In this document: piece after piece, positions 1 to 7,677 of the stretch
How positions within the stretch are numbered: position 1 is the first letter of the stretch
Layout of the letters: the number at the start of each line of letters is the position of its first letter
Source of the DNA: Pseudomonadota bacterium
Lineage (GTDB): Bacteria > Pseudomonadota > Alphaproteobacteria > Rhizobiales > Hyphomicrobiaceae
Direction: 5' to 3'
Assembly (NCBI GenBank): GCA_023416575.1
Contig: JAEZHL010000175.1
Span: forward strand, 1-27,914
DNA: 27,914 bases
The notes under the pieces: generated by a model
Databases searched by the model: none
Told to the model about the DNA's origin: nothing
Seen by the model: only the letters and a program-made list of their open reading frames with translations
Made by a program: the position numbers and the translations under genes

Positions 1-1317
1 AAGGTCGGTTTCGTCTCGCTCGGCTGCCCGAAGGCGCTCGTCGACTCGGAGCGCATCATCACCAAGCTGCGCTCGGAAGGTTACGTGATCGCGCCGGATT
101 ACCAGGGCGCGGACGTCGTCGTCGTGAACACCTGCGGGTTTCTCAACTCGGCTAAGCAGGAGAGCCTCGACGCAATCGGCGAGGCCATGGCCCAGAACGG
201 CCGCGTGATCGTCACCGGCTGCATGGGCGTCGAGAAGGATCGGATCATGACGGCGCACCCGGGGGTGCTCGCCGTCACGGGGCCGCATCAGTACGAGGAG
301 GTGGTCGAGGCCGTGCACGATGCCGTGCCGCCGCTGCATGATCCCTTCGTCGATCTGGTCCCCCCCGAGGGGCTGCGGCTCACGCCGCGGCACTATGCTT
401 ATCTGAAGATCTCCGAAGGTTGTAACAACCGCTGCTCGTTCTGCATCATTCCGGGGCTGCGCGGCGATCTGGCGAGCCGGCCGGCCGCAGCCGTGATGTA
501 CGAGGCCGAGCGGCTGGTACAGGCGGGCGTCAAGGAGCTGCTCGTCATCAGCCAGGACACGAGCGCCTACGGCCTCGATATCAAGTATGCCGAGAGCAAC
601 TGGCGCGGCATGCCGGTGAAGGCGCGCTTCCTCGACCTGACGCGGGAGCTGGGCAATCTCGGGGCCTGGGTGCGGCTGCACTACGTCTATCCCTACCCGC
701 ACGTCGATCACGTCATCCCCCTCATGGCCGAGGGTAAGGTCCTGCCGTACCTGGATATTCCGTTTCAGCACGCCAGCCCGAACGTCCTTCGCGCCATGCG
801 GCGGCCAGCAGCGCAGGAGAAGACACTCGACCGGATCAAGGCTTGGCGCGAGATCTGCCCGGACCTTGCCATCCGCTCCACATTTATCGTCGGCTTCCCG
901 GGAGAGACGGAACAGGATTTCGAGCTGATGCTCGACTGGCTGAAGGAGGCGCGGCTCAATCGCGTCGGCTGCTTCAAGTACGAGCCCGTCGAGGGCGCGG
1001 TCGCCAACGATCTGCCAGGAGCCGTTCCCGAGGAGGTCAAGGAGGAGCGCTGGCACCGCTTCATGGCCGTGCAGCAAGAGGTGAGCCGCGAGCTTCTGCG
1101 GAGCAAGATCGGCCGCGTCATCGATGTCCTCATCGACGAGGTCGATGACGAGGGCGCCATGGGCCGTTCCCAATGGGACGCGCCAGAGATCGATGGCAGC
1201 GTCTTCCTGAATGGCGAGACGAGCGTCAGCCCCGGCGATCTCATTCGCGCCAAAGTCGTCGAGGCCGACGAGTACGACCTGTGGGCCGAGCGCGAGCACG
1301 GCGCCTCTGAGGCCTAA
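1..1317 (+). CDS. rimO: Ribosomal protein S12 methylthiotransferase RimO (5' end missing)
   Basis: RimO is a radical-SAM enzyme that methylthiolates a conserved aspartate of ribosomal protein S12 in the cytoplasm. The frame is open from the first base and reads KVGFVSLGCPKALVDSE, the N-terminal motif of the methylthiotransferase (UPF0004) domain, so only a few residues lie outside the window. 438 residues are visible, close to the usual full length of about 440. Cluster-binding cysteines are seen in SLGCPK, NTCGF and TGCMG. The radical-SAM motif CNNRCSFC (CxxxCxxC) starts near base 421, and a TRAM-like RNA-binding tail closes the protein. The internal ATG at 85 is not the start because the conserved N-terminal motif lies before it. 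The identification is secure; MiaB is a paralogue, but the SLGCPKALVDSE signature is that of RimO. Confidence 0.96.
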   Translation, partial: KVGFVSLGCPKALVDSERIITKLRSEGYVIAPDYQGADVVVVNTCGFLNSAKQESLDAIGEAMAQNGRVIVTGCMGVEKDRIMTAHPGVLAVTGPHQYEEVVEAVHDAVPPLHDPFVDLVPPEGLRLTPRHYAYLKISEGCNNRCSFCIIPGLRGDLASRPAAAVMYEAERLVQAGVKELLVISQDTSAYGLDIKYAESNWRGMPVKARFLDLTRELGNLGAWVRLHYVYPYPHVDHVIPLMAEGKVLPYLDIPFQHASPNVLRAMRRPAAQEKTLDRIKAWREICPDLAIRSTFIVGFPGETEQDFELMLDWLKEARLNRVGCFKYEPVEGAVANDLPGAVPEEVKEERWHRFMAVQQEVSRELLRSKIGRVIDVLIDEVDDEGAMGRSQWDAPEIDGSVFLNGETSVSPGDLIRAKVVEADEYDLWAEREHGASEA

Positions 1318-1346
1318 GGCTGGAGCTGAATTCGTCAGCCCTGTGC

Positions 1347-1363
1347 ACAAGCGCGACGCTTGT
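1347..1363 (+). terminator. Terminator-like hairpin after rimO
   Basis: A perfect 7-bp inverted repeat, ACAAGCG / CGCTTGT with a CGA loop, begins 30 bases after the rimO stop. It is followed by TGTTCTCC, a short, only moderately T-rich tract. Position and shape fit an intrinsic terminator for rimO, but the T-run is weak. This is inference from shape, not from a folding calculation. Confidence 0.5.
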
Positions 1364-1427
1364 TGTTCTCCGACGCCCGCCAGATGTGCTCAATTGAAGT
1401 GCGCATTGCGGGAGTCGGGGGAAGCCG

Positions 1428-1712
1428 ATGGGGCAATCGAATCGCATACTTTGGCTGCGCCACAGGTGTCGCGGGCATGGCTTGATCACGGAGATCATTC
1501 CTTCCACTCAGGTGGACGACAACTCCGTCGTCATGGCTTCGATCACGGAGCTCGCGGTGAAGAACGGCCGCGAGGTGCCTCACCTCGGCGCAGCCAAAAT
1601 GAACATCCTGAACGTCACTCCGGAGAACGGCCGCGTGCTGGTGCGGGCTCATGTCGATTGGGCCTCACCGCTGCTGCTTCGTATCTCGTTGATGTGGGAT
1701 CCGGATGCCTAG
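1428..1712 (+). CDS. Small conserved-looking protein of unknown function
   Basis: The 94-residue product is not one I recognise. From about residue 20 onward the codons have strongly G/C-biased third positions like the neighbouring genes, and the protein has well-spaced hydrophobic and charged residues, both of which argue for real coding. A purine-rich GGGGGAAG stands about 4 bases before the ATG at 1428. The first 20 residues (many Arg and Cys, poorer codon bias) look less protein-like, so the true start may be further in, for example the ATG at 1533. The second half contains HLGAAKMNILNV and a final VRAHVDW segment suggestive of a small beta-rich domain. No signal peptide or membrane segment is evident. 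The gene sits between rimO and a repair-like gene, and neither suggests a role. Confidence 0.5.
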   Translation: MGQSNRILWLRHRCRGHGLITEIIPSTQVDDNSVVMASITELAVKNGREVPHLGAAKMNILNVTPENGRVLVRAHVDWASPLLLRISLMWDPDA

Positions 1713-1806
1713 AACGACGGCTTGAGGGAACACCTCCGACGAGCAGGTGTTGACGCTGGGCGAGCGGAGCGATGGAGCCGCTCAGGAGTGCCGCCCGGCT
1801 GCAGCC

Positions 1807-2448
1807 ATGAAGAACCGCAAGCAAGATACAGTTTCGCAGCTGCTTCGCGTCTTTGCGAACACCTACACGGACGAGCTCAAGATCCGTGTCGAGCGGAATA
1901 CCCCGTCGGAGTGGTTCAAGCTGCTTCTCTACGTGCTGCTGTCTAGCCGGCGCGTCGGCCACCACCTGTCGTTGCAAGCGACCCGGGAGGTTTTCAAGGA
2001 GGGATGGATCCTCCCCGAACGGCTGGCAAAAACCACCTGGGAGCAGCGTGTCGCGCTATTGGATCGTGCGCACTACGTTCGCTACGACTACAGCACGGCC
2101 ACCTACCTCGGCGACACGGCCAGCCTGCTGGTCGAGCGCTACAAGGGCGACCTGCGCAAGCTGCGTGAAGCGGCAGAGCGGCAACCGGATCGCGAGCGCC
2201 GGCTCCTGAAAGAATTCAAAGGCATCGGCGATGTCGGCTGCGATATCTTCTTCAGGGAGGCGCAGGCTGTCTGGGACGAGTTGCGCCCGTTCGCCGACAA
2301 AAGGGCCCTGCGAGCGGCGGAGCTGCTCAGCCTCGGGAAAACGGCGCAGGAGCTTGCCAAGCTGGTCAGCCAGGACCAGTTCGTGCACCTCGTCGGCGCC
2401 CTCGCGCGGTGCGACCTGGAGCGTCGGTATTCAGACGTGACGTCGTGA
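1807..2448 (+). CDS. HhH-GPD-superfamily (endonuclease III-like) protein without the usual catalytic lysine
   Basis: The 213-residue protein resembles the helical DNA-glycosylase fold of base-excision repair. The helix-hairpin-helix reads FKGIGDVGCDIFF (bases about 2212-2250), followed by RPFADKRAL, where classical members carry the catalytic aspartate region (VDTHVxR). The endonuclease III lyase lysine, in GVGRKT, is replaced here (GIGDVG), and the C-terminal four-cysteine iron-sulfur motif is absent. A monofunctional glycosylase or a non-catalytic DNA-binding protein is therefore more likely than a lyase. The ATG at 1807 was chosen over the GTG at 1747, whose first 20 residues look non-coding. 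An AGGAG lies about 18 bases upstream, too far to be decisive. The gene converges on the cation transporter, with 30 bases between the stops. Confidence 0.65.
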   Translation: MKNRKQDTVSQLLRVFANTYTDELKIRVERNTPSEWFKLLLYVLLSSRRVGHHLSLQATREVFKEGWILPERLAKTTWEQRVALLDRAHYVRYDYSTATYLGDTASLLVERYKGDLRKLREAAERQPDRERRLLKEFKGIGDVGCDIFFREAQAVWDELRPFADKRALRAAELLSLGKTAQELAKLVSQDQFVHLVGALARCDLERRYSDVTS

Positions 2449-2478
2449 GATCACGCTGCCGGCTAGGCGGCCACGCCC

Positions 2479-3408
2479 TCAAAGCGCCAACGCACCCTTC
2501 GCCTTCGCCTCTCCCTCCGGCTCGACGTGGATCAGCACCTCCGCACCATGGATCTCGGTGCCGAGCGCATCTTCCAGGCGGTCGCAGATGTCGTGCGCCT
2601 CCGTCACCGGCATGGCACCGGGAACGACCAGATGGAACTCTATGAACGTCGTGCGACCGGCCATGCGGGTCCGCAGATCGTGGATCTGCAGCGCACCGGA
2701 GGCATTGGACGCGATGACATCGCGGATACGCGCCAGCATTTCCCCTTCGACGGCGACGTCCATCAGGCCGCTCATGGATTGCGAGGTGATGCGCCAGCCG
2801 ACCCAAAGGATGTAGATCGCAACAATCGCTGCCATCAGCGGATCGAGAAACGCCCACCCCGTCATCAGCGCCAGCAGCAGGCCCGCGATCACGCCGACCG
2901 AGGTGCCGACGTCGGCGAACAGGTGCCAGCCGTCCGCCACGATGGCAGGCGACCGCAGTGCATTGCCACGGCTGATGAGGTACCAGGCCCAGCCGCCGTT
3001 GAGGACGCCAGCCAACGCATTCACGGCCAATCCTGCGGCGGGTGACGTCAGCGCGCGCGGGTTGGTCCAGGCATCATGCGCCTGATGCAGGATCAGCAGT
3101 GCCGCAATGAGGATCAGCGCACCTTCGAGGCCCGCCGAGAAATACTCGGCCTTGTGATGCCCGAACTGATGCCGGCGGTCGGCAGGTCGGACCGCCACCC
3201 GCACCGCGATCAAAGCGGCCACAGCCGTGACGACATTGACGATGCTCTCGAGCGCGTCGGAATAGAGCGCCACGCTGCCGGTCAAGACATAGGCTGCGTA
3301 CTTGAGCCCCATGACCACGAACGCCACGACGATGCTGATCGTAGCGAGCCGGCTGACGGCGTCCGCCCCCCGCCGCTGTCCTGAAGCTTCGACCGATCTC
3401 ACTGCCAT
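2479..3408 (-). CDS. Cation diffusion facilitator (CDF) family metal efflux transporter
   Basis: CDF proteins are inner-membrane antiporters that export Zn2+, Fe2+, Mn2+ or Co2+ in exchange for protons. This 309-residue protein has the usual six hydrophobic segments between residues about 22 and 200 and a C-terminal cytoplasmic ferredoxin-like dimerisation domain (about 215-300) containing IHDLRTRMAG. Recognisable motifs are SVALYSDALESIVN in TM2 (residues about 45-58), FGHHKAEYFSA after TM2, and the TM5 metal-site pair H162xxxD166 in WHLFAD. In TM2 the positions that are Asp/Asp in the studied zinc exporter YiiP appear to be Glu54 and Asn58, so the metal cannot be assigned. The ATG at 3408 has AGGGGAG just upstream. 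The gene is divergent from the YdjM-like gene. Confidence 0.9.
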   Translation of the reverse strand: MAVRSVEASGQRRGADAVSRLATISIVVAFVVMGLKYAAYVLTGSVALYSDALESIVNVVTAVAALIAVRVAVRPADRRHQFGHHKAEYFSAGLEGALILIAALLILHQAHDAWTNPRALTSPAAGLAVNALAGVLNGGWAWYLISRGNALRSPAIVADGWHLFADVGTSVGVIAGLLLALMTGWAFLDPLMAAIVAIYILWVGWRITSQSMSGLMDVAVEGEMLARIRDVIASNASGALQIHDLRTRMAGRTTFIEFHLVVPGAMPVTEAHDICDRLEDALGTEIHGAEVLIHVEPEGEAKAKGALAL

Positions 3409-3622
3409 GGCTCCCCTGCGCAGGTGCGCTCTTTGTCATCGCGGGGCTGCCCGTTCAACGCGGCGAATGCCCGCCCCGTGCCAGCACAGGAGCGTCAGGG
3501 AAACGCCAGTTGTCCACAGCCATCGGCAGGCGGCGCTTCTCCGCAAACGTCGAATCAGTGCTTACCAGCCACGGTGGTCGCCCAACGTTCGGCTGACCAG
3601 CCGCTGTGCGGGGAGGCATCGG

Positions 3623-4435
3623 ATGGCGAATTTTACGACGCATATCGCAGTCGGCACCGTCGTCAGCGGCGGACTGGCAACCCTGACACTTGCCGCTGAT
3701 GTCATCGCGCCGGAAAATCTGATTGCCGTCACGCTGGCCGGCGTTCTAGGCAGCGTTCTTCCGGACATCGATCTCAAGGACTCGCGGCCAAGTCGCGCGC
3801 TCTTCTCGGGCCTTGCCGTGTTCCTGTCGTTCTGCGTCCTATTCGCGGTCGCCGGTAAGTACTCGATCGCGGAAACCTGGGTTCTCTGGCTCGGATCTTT
3901 CGTGCTGTTCCGCTATGGCGGAGAGGCAGTGTTCCACCGCTTTTCCTATCATCGTGGAATCTGGCACTCGATCCTGGCTGGCATCTTGTTCTGGTTTCTC
4001 GCCGCCATCGTCTTCAAGCACGTCCTCGGCCGGCACGAGGGCGTCGCGTGGCTCGCCGGCGGCTTCCTGTTCGTGGGCTACATCACGCATCTCGTTCTGG
4101 ACGAGCTGTACAGCGTCGATGTGCTGGACACGCGGTTCAAGTCGTCCTTCGGGTCCGCGCTCAAGCTTTATGACGGGCGGAGCCTCGGGGATTCCGCTGT
4201 CGTCGCCATTCTCGCAGCAATCCTGTTCTCGTTCACGCCGCCGGCAGCACCGTTCGTGGAGGGAATGACCTCGCGGGAGCTATGGGCCGGTCTGCAGCAA
4301 CGGCTGCTGCCACAAGACAAGTGGTTCGGCCTTGTGGGCCCGCTCGCGGCCGGCCCGGAGCTCAGCGCTGAAGTCTCGACCGGCTCGATACCTGCACCGG
4401 CTGCGTCTCCGCCCGCAGCCGACGGGGCGAACTAG
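3623..4435 (+). CDS. YdjM/DUF457-type membrane-bound metal-dependent hydrolase
   Basis: The 270-residue integral membrane protein belongs to the family typified by E. coli YdjM. It starts MANFTTHIAVG with a metal-ligand-like His7, followed by LGSVLPDIDLKDS (Asp48, Asp50), the motif YHRGIWHS (His110, His115) and a later THLVLDEL. These His/Asp positions in membrane-embedded loops define the family. The substrate is generally unknown and a lipid or cell-envelope substrate is only a guess. The start is fixed by a GGAGG 6 bases before the ATG at 3623; the frame is open further upstream, but that part looks non-coding. The C-terminal 45 residues are Ala/Pro-rich and probably disordered. Its TAG stop interlocks with the stop of the convergent TetR gene in a shared CTAG. 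Confidence 0.82.
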   Translation: MANFTTHIAVGTVVSGGLATLTLAADVIAPENLIAVTLAGVLGSVLPDIDLKDSRPSRALFSGLAVFLSFCVLFAVAGKYSIAETWVLWLGSFVLFRYGGEAVFHRFSYHRGIWHSILAGILFWFLAAIVFKHVLGRHEGVAWLAGGFLFVGYITHLVLDELYSVDVLDTRFKSSFGSALKLYDGRSLGDSAVVAILAAILFSFTPPAAPFVEGMTSRELWAGLQQRLLPQDKWFGLVGPLAAGPELSAEVSTGSIPAPAASPPAADGAN

Positions 4436-5052
4436 ACGCGACCGTCTCTGGACCGCGTCCGCAGGCCCGCGAGATAGCTCAGAATGAAATCGTCGACGAG
4501 CGGGTCTATTGATCCGGGCGTGATGCTCGCGAGCTTATCGGTGGTCGACAAGGTGGTCAGCCCGTGCAACCCGGCCCAGATCACGCGTGCCGAGCGCTTG
4601 CAGGCCTCCGGATGATTGTCCAGTGGGCCCTGGTTTGACAGCGCGGCTTCAATCCGGCCGACGAGGCGTTCCAGCCGTTCCGAATACCAGGCCGGTACGT
4701 TCGACCTTTGTGGAATTGGATGCTGGACGATCAAAGTCCAGAGCTTCGAGTTCTCGCGGCTGAAGCTCACATAGGCATGCGCGAGCCGGATCAGTCGCTC
4801 GTCGGCCGTGCCTTTTTCCGGCAGCTCCGAGAGTCTGCGGTCGAGCGAGTCCAACAGCAGCGCCTCGACTTCCAGAATGAGATCGTCGAGGCTGTCGAAC
4901 AGATTATAGAGCGTGCCTGGCGAGTAGCCGATGCGGCGCGCAATTTCCCGCGCGGAAACGCCAGCGAGCCCGCTTTCCGCAACGATCTGGTTTGCGGAAT
5001 GGATGACGAGCTCGCGAAGCTGCTCCGGGGTATGGATTGAACGCCGCCCCAT
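4432..5052 (-). CDS. TetR/AcrR-family transcriptional regulator
   Basis: This is a 206-residue cytoplasmic repressor-type protein. The N-terminal helix-turn-helix includes GVSAREIARRIGYSPGTLYN, typical of TetR. The C-terminal ligand domain has the IWAGLHGLTTL segment of the TetR_C WHG-type subfamily, usually linked to regulation of lipid, efflux or xenobiotic genes. The ATG at 5052 is favoured because AAAAAGG stands a few bases upstream. A TTG at 5079 would add nine residues and would put the start inside the inverted repeat at 5072-5094. The P450 gene lies upstream on the same strand across a 363-base gap, so the P450 is a possible but unproven target. Confidence 0.9.
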   Translation of the reverse strand: MGRRSIHTPEQLRELVIHSANQIVAESGLAGVSAREIARRIGYSPGTLYNLFDSLDDLILEVEALLLDSLDRRLSELPEKGTADERLIRLAHAYVSFSRENSKLWTLIVQHPIPQRSNVPAWYSERLERLVGRIEAALSNQGPLDNHPEACKRSARVIWAGLHGLTTLSTTDKLASITPGSIDPLVDDFILSYLAGLRTRSRDGRV

Positions 5053-5071
5053 GGACCTTTTTGGATCGTTG

Positions 5072-5094
5072 TCTGTCAATCTGACTTAGACAGA
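5072..5094. promoter_or_regulatory. Candidate TetR operator (autoregulatory)
   Basis: A perfect inverted repeat, TCTGTC-N11-GACAGA, lies 20 bases upstream of the ATG of the TetR gene. A further GACAG half-site at 5100-5104 is spaced 11 bases from the start of the second arm. Position, arm length and spacing fit an autoregulatory TetR operator. I found no matching site in front of the P450 gene. Confidence 0.45.
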
Positions 5095-5415
5095 TATGAG
5101 ACAGTGTGGCATTTCGTAAAGCGAAATTATTCAGTACAGTGATTTAAATAAAATTCGCCAAGAATTTCAGCGCTGTCCGCGATCTGGGCCGATCCGCCGA
5201 CTTGGCCGAACTGCCGTTGCCAAGGCGAAGATTGCGGCTCGACGATTATTTCGGGGTGTCGTCACCCGCCCAAAGAAGAAGGGCCGCGCTCAAAAGTAAG
5301 GTTTGCCGGCCCCGCTGATCGCGCGGCCTTCCGTTCAGCTTGATGGCAAGTTGCTGCAGCGCGATGGGCGGCTTCCGCCCATCGACGATGCTGCACGCGC
5401 CCACAGTCGCTAGGG
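5080..5415. other. Intergenic region between P450 and tetR
   Basis: These 336 bases hold no convincing gene. Near tetR there is an AT-rich patch (about 5110-5165) that probably contains the tetR promoter on the minus strand. TTGGCG-17-TGTACT is one possible pair, but it is weak. Near the P450 end lie the perfect hairpin at 5362-5384 and a looser 8-bp repeat GGCCGCGC / GCGCGGCC (5282-5289 and 5320-5327). Open frames crossing this region lack the codon bias of the real genes. Confidence 0.5.
5362..5384 (-). terminator. Perfect 10-bp hairpin 31 bases after the P450 stop
   Basis: CGATGGGCGG and CCGCCCATCG pair perfectly around a 3-base loop. The hairpin lies just beyond the 3' end of the P450 gene. 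No T-run follows on the minus strand, so it may be a transcript-stabilising or pausing hairpin rather than a classical intrinsic terminator. Confidence 0.5.
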
Positions 5416-6780
5416 TCAGCTCAACTCGCGAATGCGGAAAGGCAGGCCGCCCTTCGGCGTCAAAGTCACGGTCGCGTTGACGCCCGGCGGCTCCTTGCCG
5501 ACGTACTCGGGCCGGAATCGGCGCAGCAGGATCGACAGGGCCAGCGTGTTCTCGACCTGGCTCATCGCCCCGCCGATGCATGAGCGCTTACCGGCGCCGA
5601 ACGGCAGATAGGTGTACTTGACGCGCTTTTTCGCGGCGTCACCCATCCAGCGCTCGGGAATGAACTCCTCGGGCGTCTCCCAGTATTTCGGGCTGTGGTG
5701 CACGCCGTAAGCGAACATGACGATCCGGTCGCCGGGGCGAATCTCACGCTCGCCGATGACGTCGTGCTGCGTGGCGACCCGGATCAATCCCCAGATCGGC
5801 GGGTAGAGACGCATGGTCTCCTGAATGACAGCGCGCGTATAGGCGAGGGCCGAGTAGTCGGCGGCCGTCGGGTCGCGATCGCCATAGGTAGCCTCACCTT
5901 CGTGGCGGATGCGTTCTGCCGCCTCGGGATGCTTCGAGGCGAGGTAGAGCGCCCATGCGAGCGTCAGCGCCGTCGTTTCCGTGCCGGCCCAGAGATACTG
6001 CTTCATCTCGTCGACCGCTTGCGCGTGGTCGAACTCCGGGATGCTCGGATCGTCGACCGCCGCCTGCATCATCGTGTACAGCGTCCGCTCGCGGTGCTCG
6101 CGCGGATCGGCGCCCATCACGATATCGGGCACGCCGCCCCAGACCTCGACGGCCTTCGCGGCGTTCTCCTCGGTAACCTCGAACTCCTCGCCCGCAACCT
6201 TCTTGAGACGGATGGACTTGTGGTTCATCACGTCCGTGTAGGTCTTCACGCACTTGAACACGAAGTGCGGATTGAACGGCATGTCGCGATCGAACAGCGC
6301 CTTGCAGATCATGTCGGCGGCCAACGTCCACGTCTGCTCGACCATTTCAATGGTCTCGCCAGAGTGCGCTAGTTTCCGCCAGTTCTCCATCTTGGTACGG
6401 ATGGCAGCAAGGAAGTAAGGGATATACTCCGCGAACATGTCCGGATGAAATGCCGGCTGTTGCGGGGCGCGGATTTTCTGCCAGAGTTGTCCATCGACGG
6501 TGATCATAGACTTGCCGAATATCGGCTTAAGACCGTCGAAATACTTTACATAATTGTCCGTTTTACTCACGAGCACATGCTTGAAGTGCTCCGGTTCCGT
6601 CAGGAGAACGACCCTTTGACTTGCCATGTTGACGGCGATGACGTTCCCGTAGCGCTCCGCCATCTGCATGAGCGTGCGCATCGGGTTGTCGGGATCACCT
6701 TTGAGCAGGGGGGTCAGCTTGAACCAGATCGAACTCTCCTCGCCCAGCTGGTGGACGTTCGAGGGCATCGGCGCGCTCAT
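5416..6780 (-). CDS. Cytochrome P450
   Basis: Heme-thiolate monooxygenase of 454 residues, presumably soluble: no N-terminal membrane anchor is visible. All family landmarks are present: helix C WxxxR (WQKIR), I-helix AGTETT at about 265-270 (oxygen activation), K-helix ETMR at 321-324, PERW, and the heme loop FGAGKRSCIG with proximal Cys401. The FIPERW and PFGAGKRSCIGG context is closer to the CYP4/CYP102/CYP110-like branch, whose members often act on fatty acids or terpenoids, than to the CYP101-type class, but the substrate cannot be read from sequence. There is no fused reductase and no ferredoxin or ferredoxin reductase gene nearby, so electrons must come from elsewhere. The ATG at 6780 has GGAG 11 bases upstream. 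The GTG at 6792 would overlap that ribosome binding site and is rejected. Confidence 0.95.
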   Translation of the reverse strand: MSAPMPSNVHQLGEESSIWFKLTPLLKGDPDNPMRTLMQMAERYGNVIAVNMASQRVVLLTEPEHFKHVLVSKTDNYVKYFDGLKPIFGKSMITVDGQLWQKIRAPQQPAFHPDMFAEYIPYFLAAIRTKMENWRKLAHSGETIEMVEQTWTLAADMICKALFDRDMPFNPHFVFKCVKTYTDVMNHKSIRLKKVAGEEFEVTEENAAKAVEVWGGVPDIVMGADPREHRERTLYTMMQAAVDDPSIPEFDHAQAVDEMKQYLWAGTETTALTLAWALYLASKHPEAAERIRHEGEATYGDRDPTAADYSALAYTRAVIQETMRLYPPIWGLIRVATQHDVIGEREIRPGDRIVMFAYGVHHSPKYWETPEEFIPERWMGDAAKKRVKYTYLPFGAGKRSCIGGAMSQVENTLALSILLRRFRPEYVGKEPPGVNATVTLTPKGGLPFRIRELS

Positions 6781-6879
6781 GTGCGAGGTCACTCCGCGAG
6801 TCTGGTCGTCCGGATCTGGCGTTTGAGAGTTTCTCCTCGTGCAAGGAGGTCAGCTCTGGCGACCATTGTCAGCATTTTC

Positions 6880-6905
6880 TCCGGCCACAGACCATGCGGG
6901 CCGGA
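6880..6905. repeat. Inverted repeat in the P450-purN intergenic region
   Basis: Perfect 7-bp arms TCCGGCC / GGCCGGA stand 12 bases apart, about 100 bases upstream of the P450 start on its coding strand. It could be an operator for the P450 promoter or a hairpin in the purN 3' region. It does not resemble the TCTGTC-type site in front of tetR. Confidence 0.3.
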
Positions 6906-6963
6906 ACCGGAGTACTTCCTGCGTCGTAGCACCAGCGCCCTGCACGGTCCAGAATGTACATAC

Positions 6964-6991
6964 GTCCCGCTACACAATAGCGCGCCGGGAC
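6964..6991 (-). terminator. Nested hairpin downstream of purN
   Basis: CGCTA / TAGCG (6968-6972 and 6978-6982, loop CACAA) is nested inside GTCCC / GGGAC (6964-6968 and 6987-6991; the two stems share base 6968). It begins about 25 bases after the purN stop, a suitable place for the 3' end of the purMN transcript. No T-run follows, so termination may be Rho-dependent or the structure may only protect the 3' end. Confidence 0.35.
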
Positions 6992-7015
6992 GACGGGAGT
7001 GCAGTTACAGAGAGA

Positions 7016-7666
7016 TCAGAGGGATGGCGAGAACAGCTCAATCGGCTGGTTAACGGGATATCCACCGACAACATATTCGCCAACAAGTTGCGCAGCAGAC
7101 GAAGCAATCAACGCAAGCGCGTGCGGATACAGCTTGTGCTCCGCGGATAGTATCCGTGCAGAGAGCGATTCGGGGGTATCGCCGTCCGCGACCGGCACAG
7201 CGGCCTGGGCGATGATGGGACCGGAATCCATCTCCGGCACCACGAAGTGCACCGTGCACCCGGCAATCTTCACGCCGGCCGCCAGCGCCTGCTCATGCGC
7301 GTTCAACCCCTTGAAGGCCGGCAGCAGGGAGGGGTGGATATTGAGCATCCTGCCGTGCCATTGCCGCACGAAGCCGGGGGTCATCAGCCGCATGAACCCG
7401 GCACAGCAAACGAGATCGACGCCCGCCGCAGTCAACGCCGTGTGCAGAGCGTTGTCGAAGTCCTCGCGCCGGGAGAAGAGCTTGTGATCGATGGCGGTCG
7501 CGGGGATGCCCTGGCCGGCAGCCCAGGCGAGCCCCGGGGCATCGGGGCGGTTCGACATGACGGTCACGATTTCGGCGGGATAGTCGGGCTGCCGGGCCGC
7601 CTCGACGAGCGACATCATGTTGGAGCCGCGGCCGGAGATGAGGATGCCGACGCGCTTCTTGCTCAT
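7016..7666 (-). CDS. purN: Phosphoribosylglycinamide formyltransferase PurN (GART)
   Basis: PurN transfers a formyl group from 10-formyltetrahydrofolate to glycinamide ribonucleotide, the third step of purine synthesis, in the cytoplasm. The 216-residue length is standard. Residues 1-20 contain the nucleotide-binding GILISGRGSN. The catalytic set corresponding to E. coli Asn106, His108 and Asp144 is visible as Asn109 and His111 in NIHPSLLPAFKG and Asp147 in PEMDSGP. GGAG lies 5 bases before the ATG at 7666. Only 11 bases separate the purM stop from this start, so purM and purN form one operon. Confidence 0.97.
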   Translation of the reverse strand: MSKKRVGILISGRGSNMMSLVEAARQPDYPAEIVTVMSNRPDAPGLAWAAGQGIPATAIDHKLFSRREDFDNALHTALTAAGVDLVCCAGFMRLMTPGFVRQWHGRMLNIHPSLLPAFKGLNAHEQALAAGVKIAGCTVHFVVPEMDSGPIIAQAAVPVADGDTPESLSARILSAEHKLYPHALALIASSAAQLVGEYVVGGYPVNQPIELFSPSL

Positions 7667-7677
7667 GATCGCTCCAC

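Noticed and set aside
3302..3622. 107-codon N-terminal extension of the YdjM-like gene
   Set aside because: It overlaps the CDF gene on the other strand, and a GGAGG 6 bases before 3623 marks the true start.
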